A stretch of 64,000 bases of DNA from Micromonospora sp. MW-13 (GTDB taxonomy: Bacteria; Actinomycetota; Actinomycetes; Mycobacteriales; Micromonosporaceae): the NCBI RefSeq assembly GCF_003434305.1, contig NZ_QKKX01000058.1, positions 28,790 to 92,789 on the forward strand. The letters run 5' to 3'. Every line of letters begins with the position of its first letter. The stretch's first letter is position 1. The notes below the pieces were generated by a model. It was not told the DNA's origin and did not search any database. It worked only from the letters and a program-made list of their open reading frames with translations. The position numbers were made by a program, and so were the translations under genes. Shown piece after piece: positions 1-8,414 of the stretch.

Positions 1-1269
1 CTCCGGCCAGCGGGTGACCAGCAGATCGGTGGCCCGGTCCCAGTGGCCGGCGGCGAGGTCGTGCCGCAGCGCCTCGGCGGGACGCCCGTGCCCGGCGTAC
101 CAGCCGGCCGCCCGCAGGTGCAGCTCGCGCCGCTCCTCGGCGGGCAGCCCGGCCAGCTCGGCCCGGAGCAGGTCGGCCAGCAGCGGGTGGCAGCGGTACC
201 AGGGCGGCCAGTTGTCGTCGCTGCGCACGAACCCGCCGGTCGCGGCCAGCGCGGCGAGCACCGGCTCGGCGCCGGGGCGACCGGTCAGCGCGTCGACCAG
301 GTCGGCGCGGAACGCCTCCGCCACCGCGCCGCGGCGCAGGCAGTCCCGGGCCGCCCCGTCGAGCGGGTCGAGCACCTCCTCACGCAGGTAGCCGGCGACG
401 TCCGGCTGGTCCCCGCCGAACTGCTCCAGCCAGCGCACCGGGTCCGGCCGGTCCCGCACGGCCAGCGCGGCGAGCCGCAGCCCGGCCGCCCAGCCGCCGG
501 TCCGCTCCCGCAGCCGGGGCACCGCCGACGCCGGAAGCCGCACGCCGTGCGCGGTGAGCAGGTCCGCCACCTCGTCGTCGGTGAAGGCCAGCTCGTCGGG
601 CCCGACGGTGGTCAGCTCGCCGGCCAGGCGCAGGCGGTGCAGGCCCGGCGGTAGGTCGGTGCGCGCCCCGACCAGCAGGCGCAGCCGCTGCCCGGCGTGG
701 CGGAGCAGGAACTCCAGCCCGGCCAGCGCCGCCGGGTCGGCGATCCGGTGCAGGTCGTCCAGGACGAGCAGTACCGGGCGCTCCCGGGCGGCGAGCTCGG
801 CGGCCAGCAGTTCGAGCTGGTCCGGGCGGGGCGGCGCGGCGGGCGGGGGCGGTACGGGCGGGGGCGGCTGCGCCGGGTCGGGCCGCTGGTCCGCCGCGCC
901 GCGCAGCGCCGCCGCCAGGTACGACCAGAGCCGCGCGCCCGTGTCGCCCGCCTCGACCGACACCCACGCCGGGGTCGGCTCGACCGTACGGGCCCAGGAG
1001 CCGAGCAGGGTGGTCTTGCCCCAGCCGGCCGGGCCGGAGACCAGGGTGACCGGTCCGGCCGTCCCCTCGTCCAGCCGGCGCAGCAGCCGGGGCCGGACCA
1101 GCACCGGCCCGGCCAGCGGGGCGGGGGCCAGCCGGGACGCCAGCAGCGGCGCCGACCCGCCCGCCGGAGGGCTCCCGGCGGCGGGCCCCGGGACCGGGTA
1201 CCCGGCGTCCGTCCCCGGCCCGGCGCCCGCTGCGGCCACGGTCCTGGCCTCCCAGTCGTCCTGCGGCAT
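1..1269 (-). CDS. MalT/LuxR-type ATP-binding transcriptional regulator, partial
   Basis: The gene runs leftward off the window, so only the first 423 codons are seen. They hold a STAND-type ATPase: a Walker A motif GPAGWGKTT at about residues 79-87, and a Walker B-like stretch PVLLVLDDLHRI near residue 170. A winged-helix/helical region follows, with LRERTGGWAAGLRLAAL typical of MalT-family regulators. The LuxR DNA-binding domain expected at the C terminus lies beyond base 1. The ATG at 1269 gives the N terminus MPQDDWEART; about 50 proline- and glycine-rich residues precede the ATPase. The family senses a ligand through the ATPase/TPR arms and activates transcription; the target is unknown. 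It is divergent from the gene at 1461. Confidence 0.85.
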   Translation of the reverse strand, partial: MPQDDWEARTVAAAGAGPGTDAGYPVPGPAAGSPPAGGSAPLLASRLAPAPLAGPVLVRPRLLRRLDEGTAGPVTLVSGPAGWGKTTLLGSWARTVEPTPAWVSVEAGDTGARLWSYLAAALRGAADQRPDPAQPPPPVPPPPAAPPRPDQLELLAAELAARERPVLLVLDDLHRIADPAALAGLEFLLRHAGQRLRLLVGARTDLPPGLHRLRLAGELTTVGPDELAFTDDEVADLLTAHGVRLPASAVPRLRERTGGWAAGLRLAALAVRDRPDPVRWLEQFGGDQPDVAGYLREEVLDPLDGAARDCLRRGAVAEAFRADLVDALTGRPGAEPVLAALAATGGFVRSDDNWPPWYRCHPLLADLLRAELAGLPAEERRELHLRAAGWYAGHGRPAEALRHDLAAGHWDRATDLLVTRWPE

Positions 1270-1460
1270 CCGGCCCCACCCCCACGGACGCGTCCACTTC
1301 CCCAGGTCGTGCGGCGGGCGGTTACCCGGCCCCGGCCGGTTCACCCCTTCGGGGGGAACCCGCTTCACCCGGCCGGCGGGCACCCTGGGGGCACGCGGGC
1401 GACCGGTCGCGCCCGACCGGGTGCCCGCCGGCCGACGGGGCCACCGACGACGAGGGGCGG

Positions 1461-1925
1461 GTGCGACGGATGGGACGCGGGACGCGGGGGGCGCGGGCGG
1501 TGGCCCGTACCGCCGGGGTGGTGGCGGCCGGCGCGGTGACGGCGGCGCGGGCGCTGCGCGGGCCCGGGCGGGCGGGCCGGTGCCGCCCGGCGGACGTCAC
1601 CGGCCGAGCGGGCCGCTGGCAGGTGGTGACCGTCGACCGGCCGCCGGAGCGGGTGCTGCCGGGCGGGCGGCGACCCGAGCCGCTGCGCCGCCTCGGCGAC
1701 GGGGTGGAGGTGGCGCTGCGCCCGGCGCCCGGCGGGCGGGGCACCGAGTTGGCCGCCCGGTCGGCCGGCGGCGGGCCGCTCACCGGGCCGGCCGCCCACC
1801 TGGTCGGGGACGACCCCGGGCTGCTGATCCGGGAGACCCTGCGGCAGGTCAAGCAGCTCGCAGAGACCGGTGAGCTGCTCCGCCCGGACCGCTCCCCGCT
1901 GGACGGGCCGGTGGGGCCCGGATGA
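1461..1925 (+). CDS. Hypothetical protein upstream of an alcohol dehydrogenase
   Basis: A 154-residue protein from a GTG start. The first 50 residues are arginine-, glycine- and alanine-rich. The second half (WQVVTVDRPPERVLPGG to the end) reads like the tail of an SRPBCC-type protein, and a helix LLIRETLRQVKQLAETGE closes it. No catalytic motif is visible and I cannot name a family with confidence. Its stop overlaps the ATG of the next gene (ATGA at 1922-1925), so the two are probably translationally coupled and work together. The real start could be one of the later in-frame codons, because the arginine-rich N terminus is poorly supported. Confidence 0.6.
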   Translation: MRRMGRGTRGARAVARTAGVVAAGAVTAARALRGPGRAGRCRPADVTGRAGRWQVVTVDRPPERVLPGGRRPEPLRRLGDGVEVALRPAPGGRGTELAARSAGGGPLTGPAAHLVGDDPGLLIRETLRQVKQLAETGELLRPDRSPLDGPVGPG

Positions 1926-3097
1926 GGGCGCTCTGCTGGCTCGGCGCGGACGGCCTCGGGGTGCGCGAGGTGCCCGACCCGGAGCTGCGCAACTCCGCCG
2001 ACGCGATCGTCCGGGTACGGCGCAGCGCCACCTGCGGGGCGGACCTGCCGCTGCTCGGCGGCCGGGGGCCGAGCCTCGCCGTCGGCGACGTGCTCGGGCA
2101 CGAGTTCCTCGGCGACGTGGTCGAGGTGGGCCCCGGGGTGCGCCGGCACCGGGTCGGCGACCGGGTGGTGGTCTGCGCCGCCGTGGCCTGCGGAGGCTGC
2201 TGGTACTGCCGGCAGGGCCTCTACGCCTGCTGCGACAACGGCAGCACCGGGGCGGCCGTGGCCGAGCAGGCGTGGGGCCAGCCCACCGGCGGCTGCTACG
2301 GCCAGCCCCGCTCGGCCGGTGGCTTCGCCGGCAGTCACGCCGAGTACGTCCGGGTGCCCTACGCCGACGTCGGGGCGTTCGCCGTGCCCGACCCGGTGGA
2401 CGACGACCGGGCGGTCTTCGCGTCCGACGCGGTGCCGACCGGTTGGCTCGGCGCCGAGCTGGGCGAGGTGCGCCCCGGCGACGTGGTGGCGGTCTGGGGA
2501 GCCGGGGCGGTGGGCCAGATGACCGCGCGGGCCGCCCTGCTGCGCGGTGCGGCCCGGGTGGTGGTGATCGACCGGTACCCCGACCGGCTGCGGTCGGCCG
2601 AACGGCACGTCGGCGCGGAGACCCTCGACTACCAGGCCACCGACGTCGCGGCCGAGCTGCGCGAGCGCAGCGGCGGGCGGGGCCCGGACGTCTGCGTGGA
2701 GGCGGTCGGGATGGCCTGGGACGGCACCGGACCCCGGTCGCTGGCCGACCTGTTCGCCGCCGCCGGGCGGGGCGGCGCGGTCCCGGACCGGCCGATCGCG
2801 GTACGCGAGGCGGTGCACGCCTGCCGCAAAGGCGGCACGGTCGTCGTGCTCGGCACGTTCACCGGGTTCGTCGACACGTTCCCGCTCGGCGCGGTGATGC
2901 ACAAGGCGCTGACCGTGCGCAGCGCCCGGCAGCACGGGCAGCGGTGGATCCCGATGCTGCTGGACCGGATGGCCCGGGGCGAGATCAGCACGGGGCACCT
3001 GGCCACCCACCGCCTTCCCCTAGAGCAGGGCGCGCACGGCTACGACCTGTTCCGCGAGCGCGCGGACGGCTGCCTGCGCGCGGTCTTCACGCCCTGA
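1922..3097 (+). CDS. Zinc-dependent alcohol dehydrogenase (MDR superfamily)
   Basis: A 391-residue medium-chain dehydrogenase/reductase. Catalytic zinc ligands are visible as Cys38 (ATCGADLPL) and His60-Glu61 (LGHEFLGDVVEVG). Structural zinc cysteines are Cys90, Cys93, Cys96 and Cys104 in VACGGCWYCRQGLYACC. A Rossmann fold with VWGAGAVGQM binds NAD(P) near residue 195. The long insert before the cofactor domain and the PDRPIAVREAVHACRKGG segment resemble the glutathione-independent formaldehyde dehydrogenase-like subgroup. The family oxidises an alcohol or aldehyde-adduct in the cytosol; the substrate cannot be deduced. It overlaps the preceding gene by 4 bases. Confidence 0.9.
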   Translation: MRALCWLGADGLGVREVPDPELRNSADAIVRVRRSATCGADLPLLGGRGPSLAVGDVLGHEFLGDVVEVGPGVRRHRVGDRVVVCAAVACGGCWYCRQGLYACCDNGSTGAAVAEQAWGQPTGGCYGQPRSAGGFAGSHAEYVRVPYADVGAFAVPDPVDDDRAVFASDAVPTGWLGAELGEVRPGDVVAVWGAGAVGQMTARAALLRGAARVVVIDRYPDRLRSAERHVGAETLDYQATDVAAELRERSGGRGPDVCVEAVGMAWDGTGPRSLADLFAAAGRGGAVPDRPIAVREAVHACRKGGTVVVLGTFTGFVDTFPLGAVMHKALTVRSARQHGQRWIPMLLDRMARGEISTGHLATHRLPLEQGAHGYDLFRERADGCLRAVFTP

Positions 3098-3186
3098 GCC
3101 CGCTGCCCGAGCCCGCTGCCCGAGCCGTTCCCCGAGCCGTTCCCTGAGGCCGGGCGGGGTTCCGGCCCGGGTGGGACACTCGCAGG

Positions 3187-4365
3187 ATGCGTGAGGACCG
3201 GCCGTACGACGTCGTTCTGTTCGGGGCCACCGGGTTCACCGGGGGGCTCACCGCCGAGTACCTCGCCCGGCACGCGCCGGACGGGCTGCGCTGGGCGCTC
3301 GCCGGCCGCAACCCGGCGAAGCTGACGGCCGTCCGGGACCGGTTGGCCGGCATCGACCCGGCGCTGGCCGGGCTGCCGCTGCTGACCGCCGACGTCACCG
3401 ACCCGGGGTCGCTGCGCCGGTTCGCCGGGGACGCCCGGGTGGTGGCCAGCACGGTCGGGCCGTACGTGCACCACGGCGAGCCGCTGGTCGCCGCGTGCGC
3501 CGCGGCCGGCACCGACTACCTCGACATCACCGGCGAGCCGGAGTTCGTCGACACGATGTACGTGCGTCACCATGCCGAGGCGGTGCGCACCGGGGCCCGG
3601 CTGGTGCACGCCTGCGGCTTCGACTCCATCCCGCACGACCTGGGCGTCTGGTTCACCGTCAGGCAGCTTCCGGCGGACGCGCCGATCACCGTGGACGGGT
3701 TCGTCCGGGCCGGCGGGCGGTTCTCCGCCGGGACGTACCACTCGGCGCTCACCGCGTTCTCGCGTACCGCCGAGGCGGGCCGGGCGGCCCGGGAGCGCCG
3801 GGCTGTCGAGCCCCGGCCGCCGGGCCGCCTGGTCCGGGCGGTGCCCGGCCGGGTGGGCCGGTCGAAGGAGCTGGGCGCCTGGGCCGTTCCGCTGCCGACC
3901 ATCGACCCGCAGGTGGTCCGCCGGTCGGCGGCGGCCCGCCCGGAGTACGGCCCGGACTTCCGCTACCGGCACTTCGCCGCCGTGCGGCGGCTGCCGACGA
4001 TCGTGCTCGGCGCGGCCGGGCTGGCTGGCCTGGTCGGGCTGGTGAAGCTCCCGCCGACCCGGCGCTGGCTGCTCGGCCGGCTCGCCTCCGGGCAGGGGCC
4101 GAGCCCGCAGCAGCGGGCGAAGTCCTGGTTCCGGGTGCGGTTCGTCGGCTCGGGCGGCGGCCGGCGGGTGCTCACCGAGGTCTCCGGCGGCGACCCCGGG
4201 TACGACGAGACCGCGAAGATGCTCGGCGAGTCCGCGCTCTGCCTGGCCCTGGACGAGGGCCTGCCGGCCACCTCGGGCCAGGTGACCCCGGTGACCGCGA
4301 TGGGCGACGCCCTGCTCGACCGGCTGCGGAACGCCGGCCTCACCTTCCGCACGATCGAGGCGTGA
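3187..4365 (+). CDS. Saccharopine dehydrogenase-like / trans-acting enoyl reductase family protein
   Basis: A 392-residue protein beginning with a dinucleotide-binding loop GATGFTG at residues 13-19, followed by EYLARHAPDGLRWALAGR. This is the pattern of the saccharopine-dehydrogenase NADP-binding family, which in actinomycetes includes trans-acting enoyl reductases of lipid synthesis. HACGFDSIPHDLGVW near residue 140 is also typical. A hydrophobic stretch around residues 270-285 (IVLGAAGLAGLVGLV) suggests membrane contact. The ATG follows a short gap with two GAGCCGTTCCC repeats. Likely role: NADPH-dependent reduction of a lipid-linked intermediate, inferred from family only. Confidence 0.85.
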   Translation: MREDRPYDVVLFGATGFTGGLTAEYLARHAPDGLRWALAGRNPAKLTAVRDRLAGIDPALAGLPLLTADVTDPGSLRRFAGDARVVASTVGPYVHHGEPLVAACAAAGTDYLDITGEPEFVDTMYVRHHAEAVRTGARLVHACGFDSIPHDLGVWFTVRQLPADAPITVDGFVRAGGRFSAGTYHSALTAFSRTAEAGRAARERRAVEPRPPGRLVRAVPGRVGRSKELGAWAVPLPTIDPQVVRRSAAARPEYGPDFRYRHFAAVRRLPTIVLGAAGLAGLVGLVKLPPTRRWLLGRLASGQGPSPQQRAKSWFRVRFVGSGGGRRVLTEVSGGDPGYDETAKMLGESALCLALDEGLPATSGQVTPVTAMGDALLDRLRNAGLTFRTIEA

Positions 4366-4410
4366 TGAGCCCACCCGGCCCGGCCCAAAAGGGCCGAGGC
4401 GACGCCTGGC

Positions 4411-4441
4411 TTGACCCTCGACCTGGTCGAGGGAACAGGAT
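4411..4441 (+). promoter_or_regulatory. MerR-type promoter with 19-bp spacer and dyad operator
   Basis: TTGACC (4411-4416) and CAGGAT (4436-4441) are separated by 19 bases, the long spacer typical of MerR-family promoters. A perfect dyad CCTCGACCTGGTCGAGG (4416-4432) fills the spacer. The expected transcription start falls at about 4448-4449, on the GTG start codon of the MerR gene, so the message would be leaderless. This suggests that the regulator at 4449 controls its own promoter. Confidence 0.75.
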
Positions 4442-4448
4442 CCTCGGC

Positions 4449-5543
4449 GTGGAGAGCGAACTGCGCAGCATCGGCGAGCTGGCCCGGGCCAGCGGGCTGA
4501 CGGTCAGCGCCCTGCGGTTCTACGACCGCTCGGGGGTGCTGGTGCCGGCCCTGGTCGACCCGGTCACCGGTTACCGCTGGTACACCGACGACCAGGTGGC
4601 CCCGGCCCGGCTGGTGGCCGGGCTGCGCCGGGTCGGGATGCCGCTGGCGGAGATCTCCGCCGCGGTGCGGCACCGCGCCGAGCCGGCCGTGGTGGGCCGG
4701 CTGCTCGACGCGCACCTGCGCCGGCTGGAGGACGGCCTCGCCGACGCCCGCCGTGAGCTCTCCCGCGTCCGCGCCCTGATCGACCCCGAGGAGAACCCGA
4801 TGACCACCCACCTCGTCCTGTCCCGCGCCGCCCTCGCCGCCACGATCGACGCCGTCCGCTTCGCCGTCGGCGCCGACCCCGACCTGCCGGTGCTGTCCGC
4901 GGTCCTGTTCGAGGCCGAGGACGACGGCGTACGCCTCGTCGCCACCGACCGGCACCGGCTGGCGGTGTCCCGGGCACCCGGCCGGGTCGACGGCCCCCCG
5001 GTGCGGGCGCTCGCCCCGGTGGACCTCGTCGACCGGGTCCGTGCGCTGCTGGACACCGACGCCGGCAGCGCCGCCGAGGCGGGGCTGCGGCTCGACGGGT
5101 CCACCGTCACCGTCTCCGTGGCCGGCCGGGAGGTCACCGGCACCGCGCTGCCGTACGACTTCCCGGACTACCGGCGGCTGCTGCGCGGGCACGTCACGGG
5201 CGCTCCGACGTACCGGATCCCGGTGGACGTGCCGGCGCTGCGGGCGGCGCTGAGCGGCGCGGCGCCGGCCCTGGTACGCGAGCACGAGGGGGTGGCCGTG
5301 CCGGTGACCGTGCTGGGCCTGGACGACCGGGGCGCGCTGCGGGTCTTCGACGGCGACGCGCTGGCCGGCGACGACCCGGGCGCGGTGCGGGTCGGGGTCA
5401 ACGGACGGTACCTGCTCGACGCCCTGGACGCGGGCGACCGGGGACAGCTCGTGCTGGAGCTGGACGGGCCGATCGCCCCGCTGGCCGTGCGCCGCCCCGA
5501 CGACGCCGACGCGTTCTCGATCCTGATGCCGATCCAGCTCTGA
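4449..5543 (+). CDS. MerR-family regulator fused to a DNA polymerase III beta-clamp-like domain
   Basis: A 364-residue protein in two parts. Residues 1-115 are a MerR regulator: winged helix (IGELARASGLTVSALRFYD, then YRWYTDDQV) and the antiparallel dimerisation helix ending RELSRVRALIDPEENP. Residues 118-364 resemble domains of the DnaN sliding clamp: VRLVATDRHRLAVSR, DFPDYRRLL, VNGRYLLDALDA and the C terminus DADAFSILMPIQL. In a MerR protein this part normally binds the effector, so the clamp fold may serve as sensor or as a DNA-encircling module. GTG at 4449 is chosen because it opens the MerR domain right after the promoter. A second in-frame ATG at 4800 has a GAGGAG site upstream, so a clamp-only product is possible. 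Confidence 0.88.
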   Translation: MESELRSIGELARASGLTVSALRFYDRSGVLVPALVDPVTGYRWYTDDQVAPARLVAGLRRVGMPLAEISAAVRHRAEPAVVGRLLDAHLRRLEDGLADARRELSRVRALIDPEENPMTTHLVLSRAALAATIDAVRFAVGADPDLPVLSAVLFEAEDDGVRLVATDRHRLAVSRAPGRVDGPPVRALAPVDLVDRVRALLDTDAGSAAEAGLRLDGSTVTVSVAGREVTGTALPYDFPDYRRLLRGHVTGAPTYRIPVDVPALRAALSGAAPALVREHEGVAVPVTVLGLDDRGALRVFDGDALAGDDPGAVRVGVNGRYLLDALDAGDRGQLVLELDGPIAPLAVRRPDDADAFSILMPIQL

Positions 5544-5611
5544 TACCCCGGATACGTCGCGGCCCACGACGCGATCGCCATCCACGTCGGCACGAGGCTG
5601 GGCTGAGCTGA

Positions 5612-5660
5612 CGGGCGGGCCCCCTCCACACGCGTTCCGGCCAAGAGGGGGCCCCGCCCG
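5612..5660 (+). terminator. GC-rich hairpin, probable terminator
   Basis: The arms at 5612-5626 and 5645-5660 are complementary over 15 bases with one bulge (CGGGCGGGCCCCCTC against GAGGGGGCCCCGCCCG), with an 18-base loop. No U-run follows, as is usual in actinomycetes. It lies between the MerR-clamp gene and the transpeptidase gene and probably ends the first transcript. Confidence 0.6.
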
Positions 5661-5683
5661 ACCCGCACCGCTACAGTGCTTAT

Positions 5684-6595
5684 GTGCTGTTTGACCGTTT
5701 TCCCTCACGGTGGGCGCTCGGCTGGCTGGCCGCCGCGCTCGGCGTACCGCTGCTGCTCGCCGCGCTGCTCGCCGGCTGGGCCGTGGCCCCCGACCGGGCC
5801 CGCCCGGCGCCCCCGCCCGCCGCCGCCCCCACCGGGGCCGCCGCGCCCACCGGGACCCCCGCCCCCACCGACGAGCCGGTCCCGGCGGCGGCCCCCGCGC
5901 CCGCCACCCTGCCGGTCGTCGACTACGACCCGGCGCCCGCCGGCTTCCCGGCCGACCCCCACCCGCTGGACGCCACCCCGCTCACCGAGGGGCTGCGGCC
6001 GAGCCGGAACGTCGCCGCCTACGACGCGCCCGGCGGCCGGCCGCTGGCCTTCCTCGCCCCCACCATCAACGGCGTCAAGCTGACCGTGCCGATCGTCGAG
6101 CGCCGGACCGGCTGGACGGCGGTGCTGCTGCCCTCGGCCAACCGGCGGCTCGCCTGGCTGCCGCCCGGCGACGACCGCAGCGTCGTGCCGCTGCGCGACC
6201 AGATCGTGGTGGAGCGCCGGCAACACCGGCTCACCTGGTACCGGGACGGCCGGGCGATGAAGTCGTGGCCGGTCAGCCTCGGCATGCCGGGCCAGTCCAC
6301 CCCGCTCGGCCGCACCTTCGTCCTCGGCCGCACGCCCCCGCCCGAGGCGGTGTACGGCGGCGTGGACGTCTACGCCCTCGGCGCGGTCCCCGACGACCCG
6401 GACGCCGTCCCGGCCGGGCTGCGCGGCGCGCACATCGGCGTGCACAGCTGGCACAACGACGACACCCTCGGCGAGGACGTCACCAACGGCTGCATCCGGC
6501 TGACCCGCAGCGGCCAGCGCAAACTTCTCGCCGAGGTCCCGCCCGGCACCGGCGTACTGGTGGTCGACGCCCTGCCCACTCCCCCGACCGCCTGA
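5684..6595 (+). CDS. L,D-transpeptidase (YkuD family), membrane-anchored
   Basis: A 303-residue cell-wall enzyme starting at GTG 5684. Residues about 11-33 form a hydrophobic signal anchor (LGWLAAALGVPLLLAALLAG). A proline- and alanine-rich linker follows to about residue 75, then an SH3-like stretch, then the YkuD catalytic domain. The catalytic signature is HIGVHSWHNDD followed by TNGCIRL, giving a nucleophile Cys at about 270 and histidines at about 250 and 254. Such enzymes make 3-3 cross-links in peptidoglycan or attach proteins to it, outside the membrane. The gene is convergent with 6608-6862. Confidence 0.9.
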   Translation: MLFDRFPSRWALGWLAAALGVPLLLAALLAGWAVAPDRARPAPPPAAAPTGAAAPTGTPAPTDEPVPAAAPAPATLPVVDYDPAPAGFPADPHPLDATPLTEGLRPSRNVAAYDAPGGRPLAFLAPTINGVKLTVPIVERRTGWTAVLLPSANRRLAWLPPGDDRSVVPLRDQIVVERRQHRLTWYRDGRAMKSWPVSLGMPGQSTPLGRTFVLGRTPPPEAVYGGVDVYALGAVPDDPDAVPAGLRGAHIGVHSWHNDDTLGEDVTNGCIRLTRSGQRKLLAEVPPGTGVLVVDALPTPPTA

Positions 6596-6607
6596 CTGAG
6601 GCCGCGC

Positions 6608-6862
6608 TCACCGCAGCCTCGGCCGGCGGGAACACTCGCCGTCGTGGTCGGGCCGGAGCAGGCATCGCCGGCCGCCGGGCAGGAGCCGGTCGCAGAAGAC
6701 CCAGTGGCGTACGTTCTGGTCGTCCTCGGCCGACACGGTGGTGCCGCCCGGTTCGCTCTGCGGCAGAACGTGCGTCCAGTGCGCCACCACCCGGGCGAGC
6801 CGCTGGGCGGAGACCAGGTCGTTGGCGACCACCGGCAGATGGATGACGAAGCGTTCGCTCAC
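6608..6862 (-). CDS. Hypothetical small protein paired with a DivIVA-like protein
   Basis: An 84-residue protein. The GTG at 6862 is chosen because its GTGA overlaps the stop of the upstream gene (6859-6861). The N half ERFVIHLPVVANDLVSAQRLARVVAHW looks like a compact alpha/beta fold. The C half FCDRLLPGGRRCLLRPDHDGEC carries Cys and His residues spaced like a small metal-binding site. No family is recognised. Translational coupling to the DivIVA-like gene implies a shared role. Confidence 0.6.
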   Translation of the reverse strand: MSERFVIHLPVVANDLVSAQRLARVVAHWTHVLPQSEPGGTTVSAEDDQNVRHWVFCDRLLPGGRRCLLRPDHDGECSRRPRLR

Positions 6863-7173
6863 CGGTCCCACTCCCGCTCGTTGCGGGTGTGCGCCCGCTC
6901 GGACCGCAGGTGACACAGCGCGAGCTTGATCCGGCTGACCTCCCGCCGGCTCTGCGAGAGCGCATCGTAGACGGCGGCCAAATCACCGGCAACCCGGTCG
7001 AGAAACTCCCCCACCTCCTGCGGATCGAGCCCGCGCCGGCCAAGCAGGGTGGGCCGGAACCGCTGCTCGCGCACCTGCCAGGGCAGCAGCGGGCGGTACG
7101 CGGCCGAGCGCTGGCCGGCTGGCCCGTGGACCGCCCGCTGGCGACGGCGGACACGCCGGAGGAAGACACGCAT
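6859..7173 (-). CDS. DivIVA-domain-like small protein
   Basis: A 104-residue protein from ATG 7173. After a basic N terminus, residues 36-90 (PWQVREQRFRPTLLGRRGLDPQEVGEFLDRVA, read in two parts) match the DivIVA N-terminal pattern VR...F....LGRRGLDP.EV..FL..V. A helical SQSRREVSRIKLAL segment follows, capable of a short coiled coil. Full DivIVA/Wag31 proteins are much longer, so this is a short accessory member. The family marks curved or polar membrane in cell division. It is divergent from the XRE regulator at 7509 and overlaps the following gene by 4 bases. Confidence 0.7.
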   Translation of the reverse strand: MRVFLRRVRRRQRAVHGPAGQRSAAYRPLLPWQVREQRFRPTLLGRRGLDPQEVGEFLDRVAGDLAAVYDALSQSRREVSRIKLALCHLRSERAHTRNEREWDR

Positions 7174-7508
7174 GACAGGACCTGCCTCTCGCCGAGATTG
7201 ACCTGTGGAAGGGCGGGCCCACCGGCCCGCCGCGCACCGGCGGACCCACCCCAGCACCTACCACCGCAGCCTTCGATCAGCGGTACGACAGCAGGGCACA
7301 CATAGCCACTGAGCAGCAGGAACTTCTCGGTGGCCGCAGAGGCAGTCAAGCACCGGAAAGCACCAGTTGCAACATCGCAATAGCGAATTCCGATGAGTCA
7401 CCTATCCCTCAAGGCGCACCCTGTGTAATGTGTCTATCGCTTCTGAGCCATCACCTCGTCTGAATTGGACGGGCGCGTGTTGAGGCCATCTGAGCTGGGA
7501 GGACGGCG
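7174..7508. other. Divergent intergenic region
   Basis: About 335 bases between the leftward DivIVA-like gene and the rightward XRE regulator. No ORF or RNA gene is recognisable. Base composition drops around 7330-7450 (for example GCAATAGCGAATTC near 7377-7390), fitting promoters for both directions, but no clear -35/-10 pair can be assigned. Confidence 0.5.
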
Positions 7509-8414
7509 GTGTCACAATCAGTGACCGGATCGACCATGTTGCGGCGACAGGTCGGGCGCAAGTTCGAGTCGCTTCGCAAGGCGGCAGGGCTGACGATGGA
7601 ACAGGCCGCCGAGCGACTGGACCGGGCACGTGCGACGCTGCACCGGATCGAGAACGGTGCGGAGCACGTCCGTTTCCGGCAGGCCGACGTGCAGCAGATG
7701 CTCGACCTCTACGGCGCTTCCGCCAAGGACAGTGAGTTGCTTCTCGCGATGACGGCGGCCACCCGGGAGAACAAGAACTGGTGGCACGACTACATCGGCT
7801 CCGGCCTTCCGCGCTGGTTCCAGCTCTACATCGGACTGGAAGCCGGGGCGTCGAACATTCGGCAGTACGAGGCGGAGCTGGTTCCCGGTCTACTCCAGAC
7901 CCGCGCCTACGCGGAGCAGGTCTTCCGGATGCCCGGTGGTGCGGTCGACGCAAAAGTTGCGGACGAGCAACAGCGCGCCGTCCAGCTCCGCGTCGAACGG
8001 CAGGCACTTCTCACCCGGTTCTCCGCTCCGCAACTCAGCGTGATAATCAACGAGGCAGTATTGCGCCGTCCGGTCGGCAGCGCCACGATCATGGTCGAGC
8101 AGCTACAGCAGATCCTGAAGGCCGCAGAGCTACCCAACGTAACCGTGCAGGTGCTGACTTTTTCTGCCGGACTGCACGCCGGGGCGATGGCCGGAGCCTT
8201 CTCGATCCTGGAGTTCCCCGAGGACAGCAGCGGCAAGGAGGTGGAACCACCGGTGACGTACCTGGAAGCCGCCACCGGAGCGATCTACCTCGACAAACCG
8301 CACGAGACGGCCGCCTACGACACCATCTGGGCCGACATGACGAGCCGCGCTCTCAACGAGTCCCGATCCAAGAGCCTGATCCAGCAAGTCGCAGAGGAGT
8401 ACTCCCGTGCCTGA
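7509..8414 (+). CDS. XRE-family regulator with DUF5753-type effector domain
   Basis: A 301-residue regulator starting at GTG 7509. An N-terminal helix-turn-helix covers about residues 12-65 (LRKAAGLTMEQAAERLDRARATLHRIENG, in parts). The rest matches the DUF5753 domain of streptomycete-type regulators: WWHDYIGSGLPRWFQLYIGLE, QYEAELVPGLLQTRAYAE, and TYLEAATGAIYLDKP near the C terminus. Proteins of this kind pair with small DUF397 proteins and affect development and antibiotic production in Streptomyces (the WhiJ/AbaA-type systems). The pair here is coupled: the DUF397 GTG at 8407 lies inside this gene's end. Confidence 0.9.
   Translation: MSQSVTGSTMLRRQVGRKFESLRKAAGLTMEQAAERLDRARATLHRIENGAEHVRFRQADVQQMLDLYGASAKDSELLLAMTAATRENKNWWHDYIGSGLPRWFQLYIGLEAGASNIRQYEAELVPGLLQTRAYAEQVFRMPGGAVDAKVADEQQRAVQLRVERQALLTRFSAPQLSVIINEAVLRRPVGSATIMVEQLQQILKAAELPNVTVQVLTFSAGLHAGAMAGAFSILEFPEDSSGKEVEPPVTYLEAATGAIYLDKPHETAAYDTIWADMTSRALNESRSKSLIQQVAEEYSRA

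Noticed and set aside
380..1297. Long open frame on the minus strand over the MalT-like gene
   Set aside because: It is arginine- and glycine-rich with no motif. The true frame contains GPAGWGKTT and the other STAND features and continues off the left edge.
1322..3010. 562-codon open frame opposite the alcohol dehydrogenase
   Set aside because: Composition-driven open frame; the plus strand holds all zinc ligands and the Rossmann motif.
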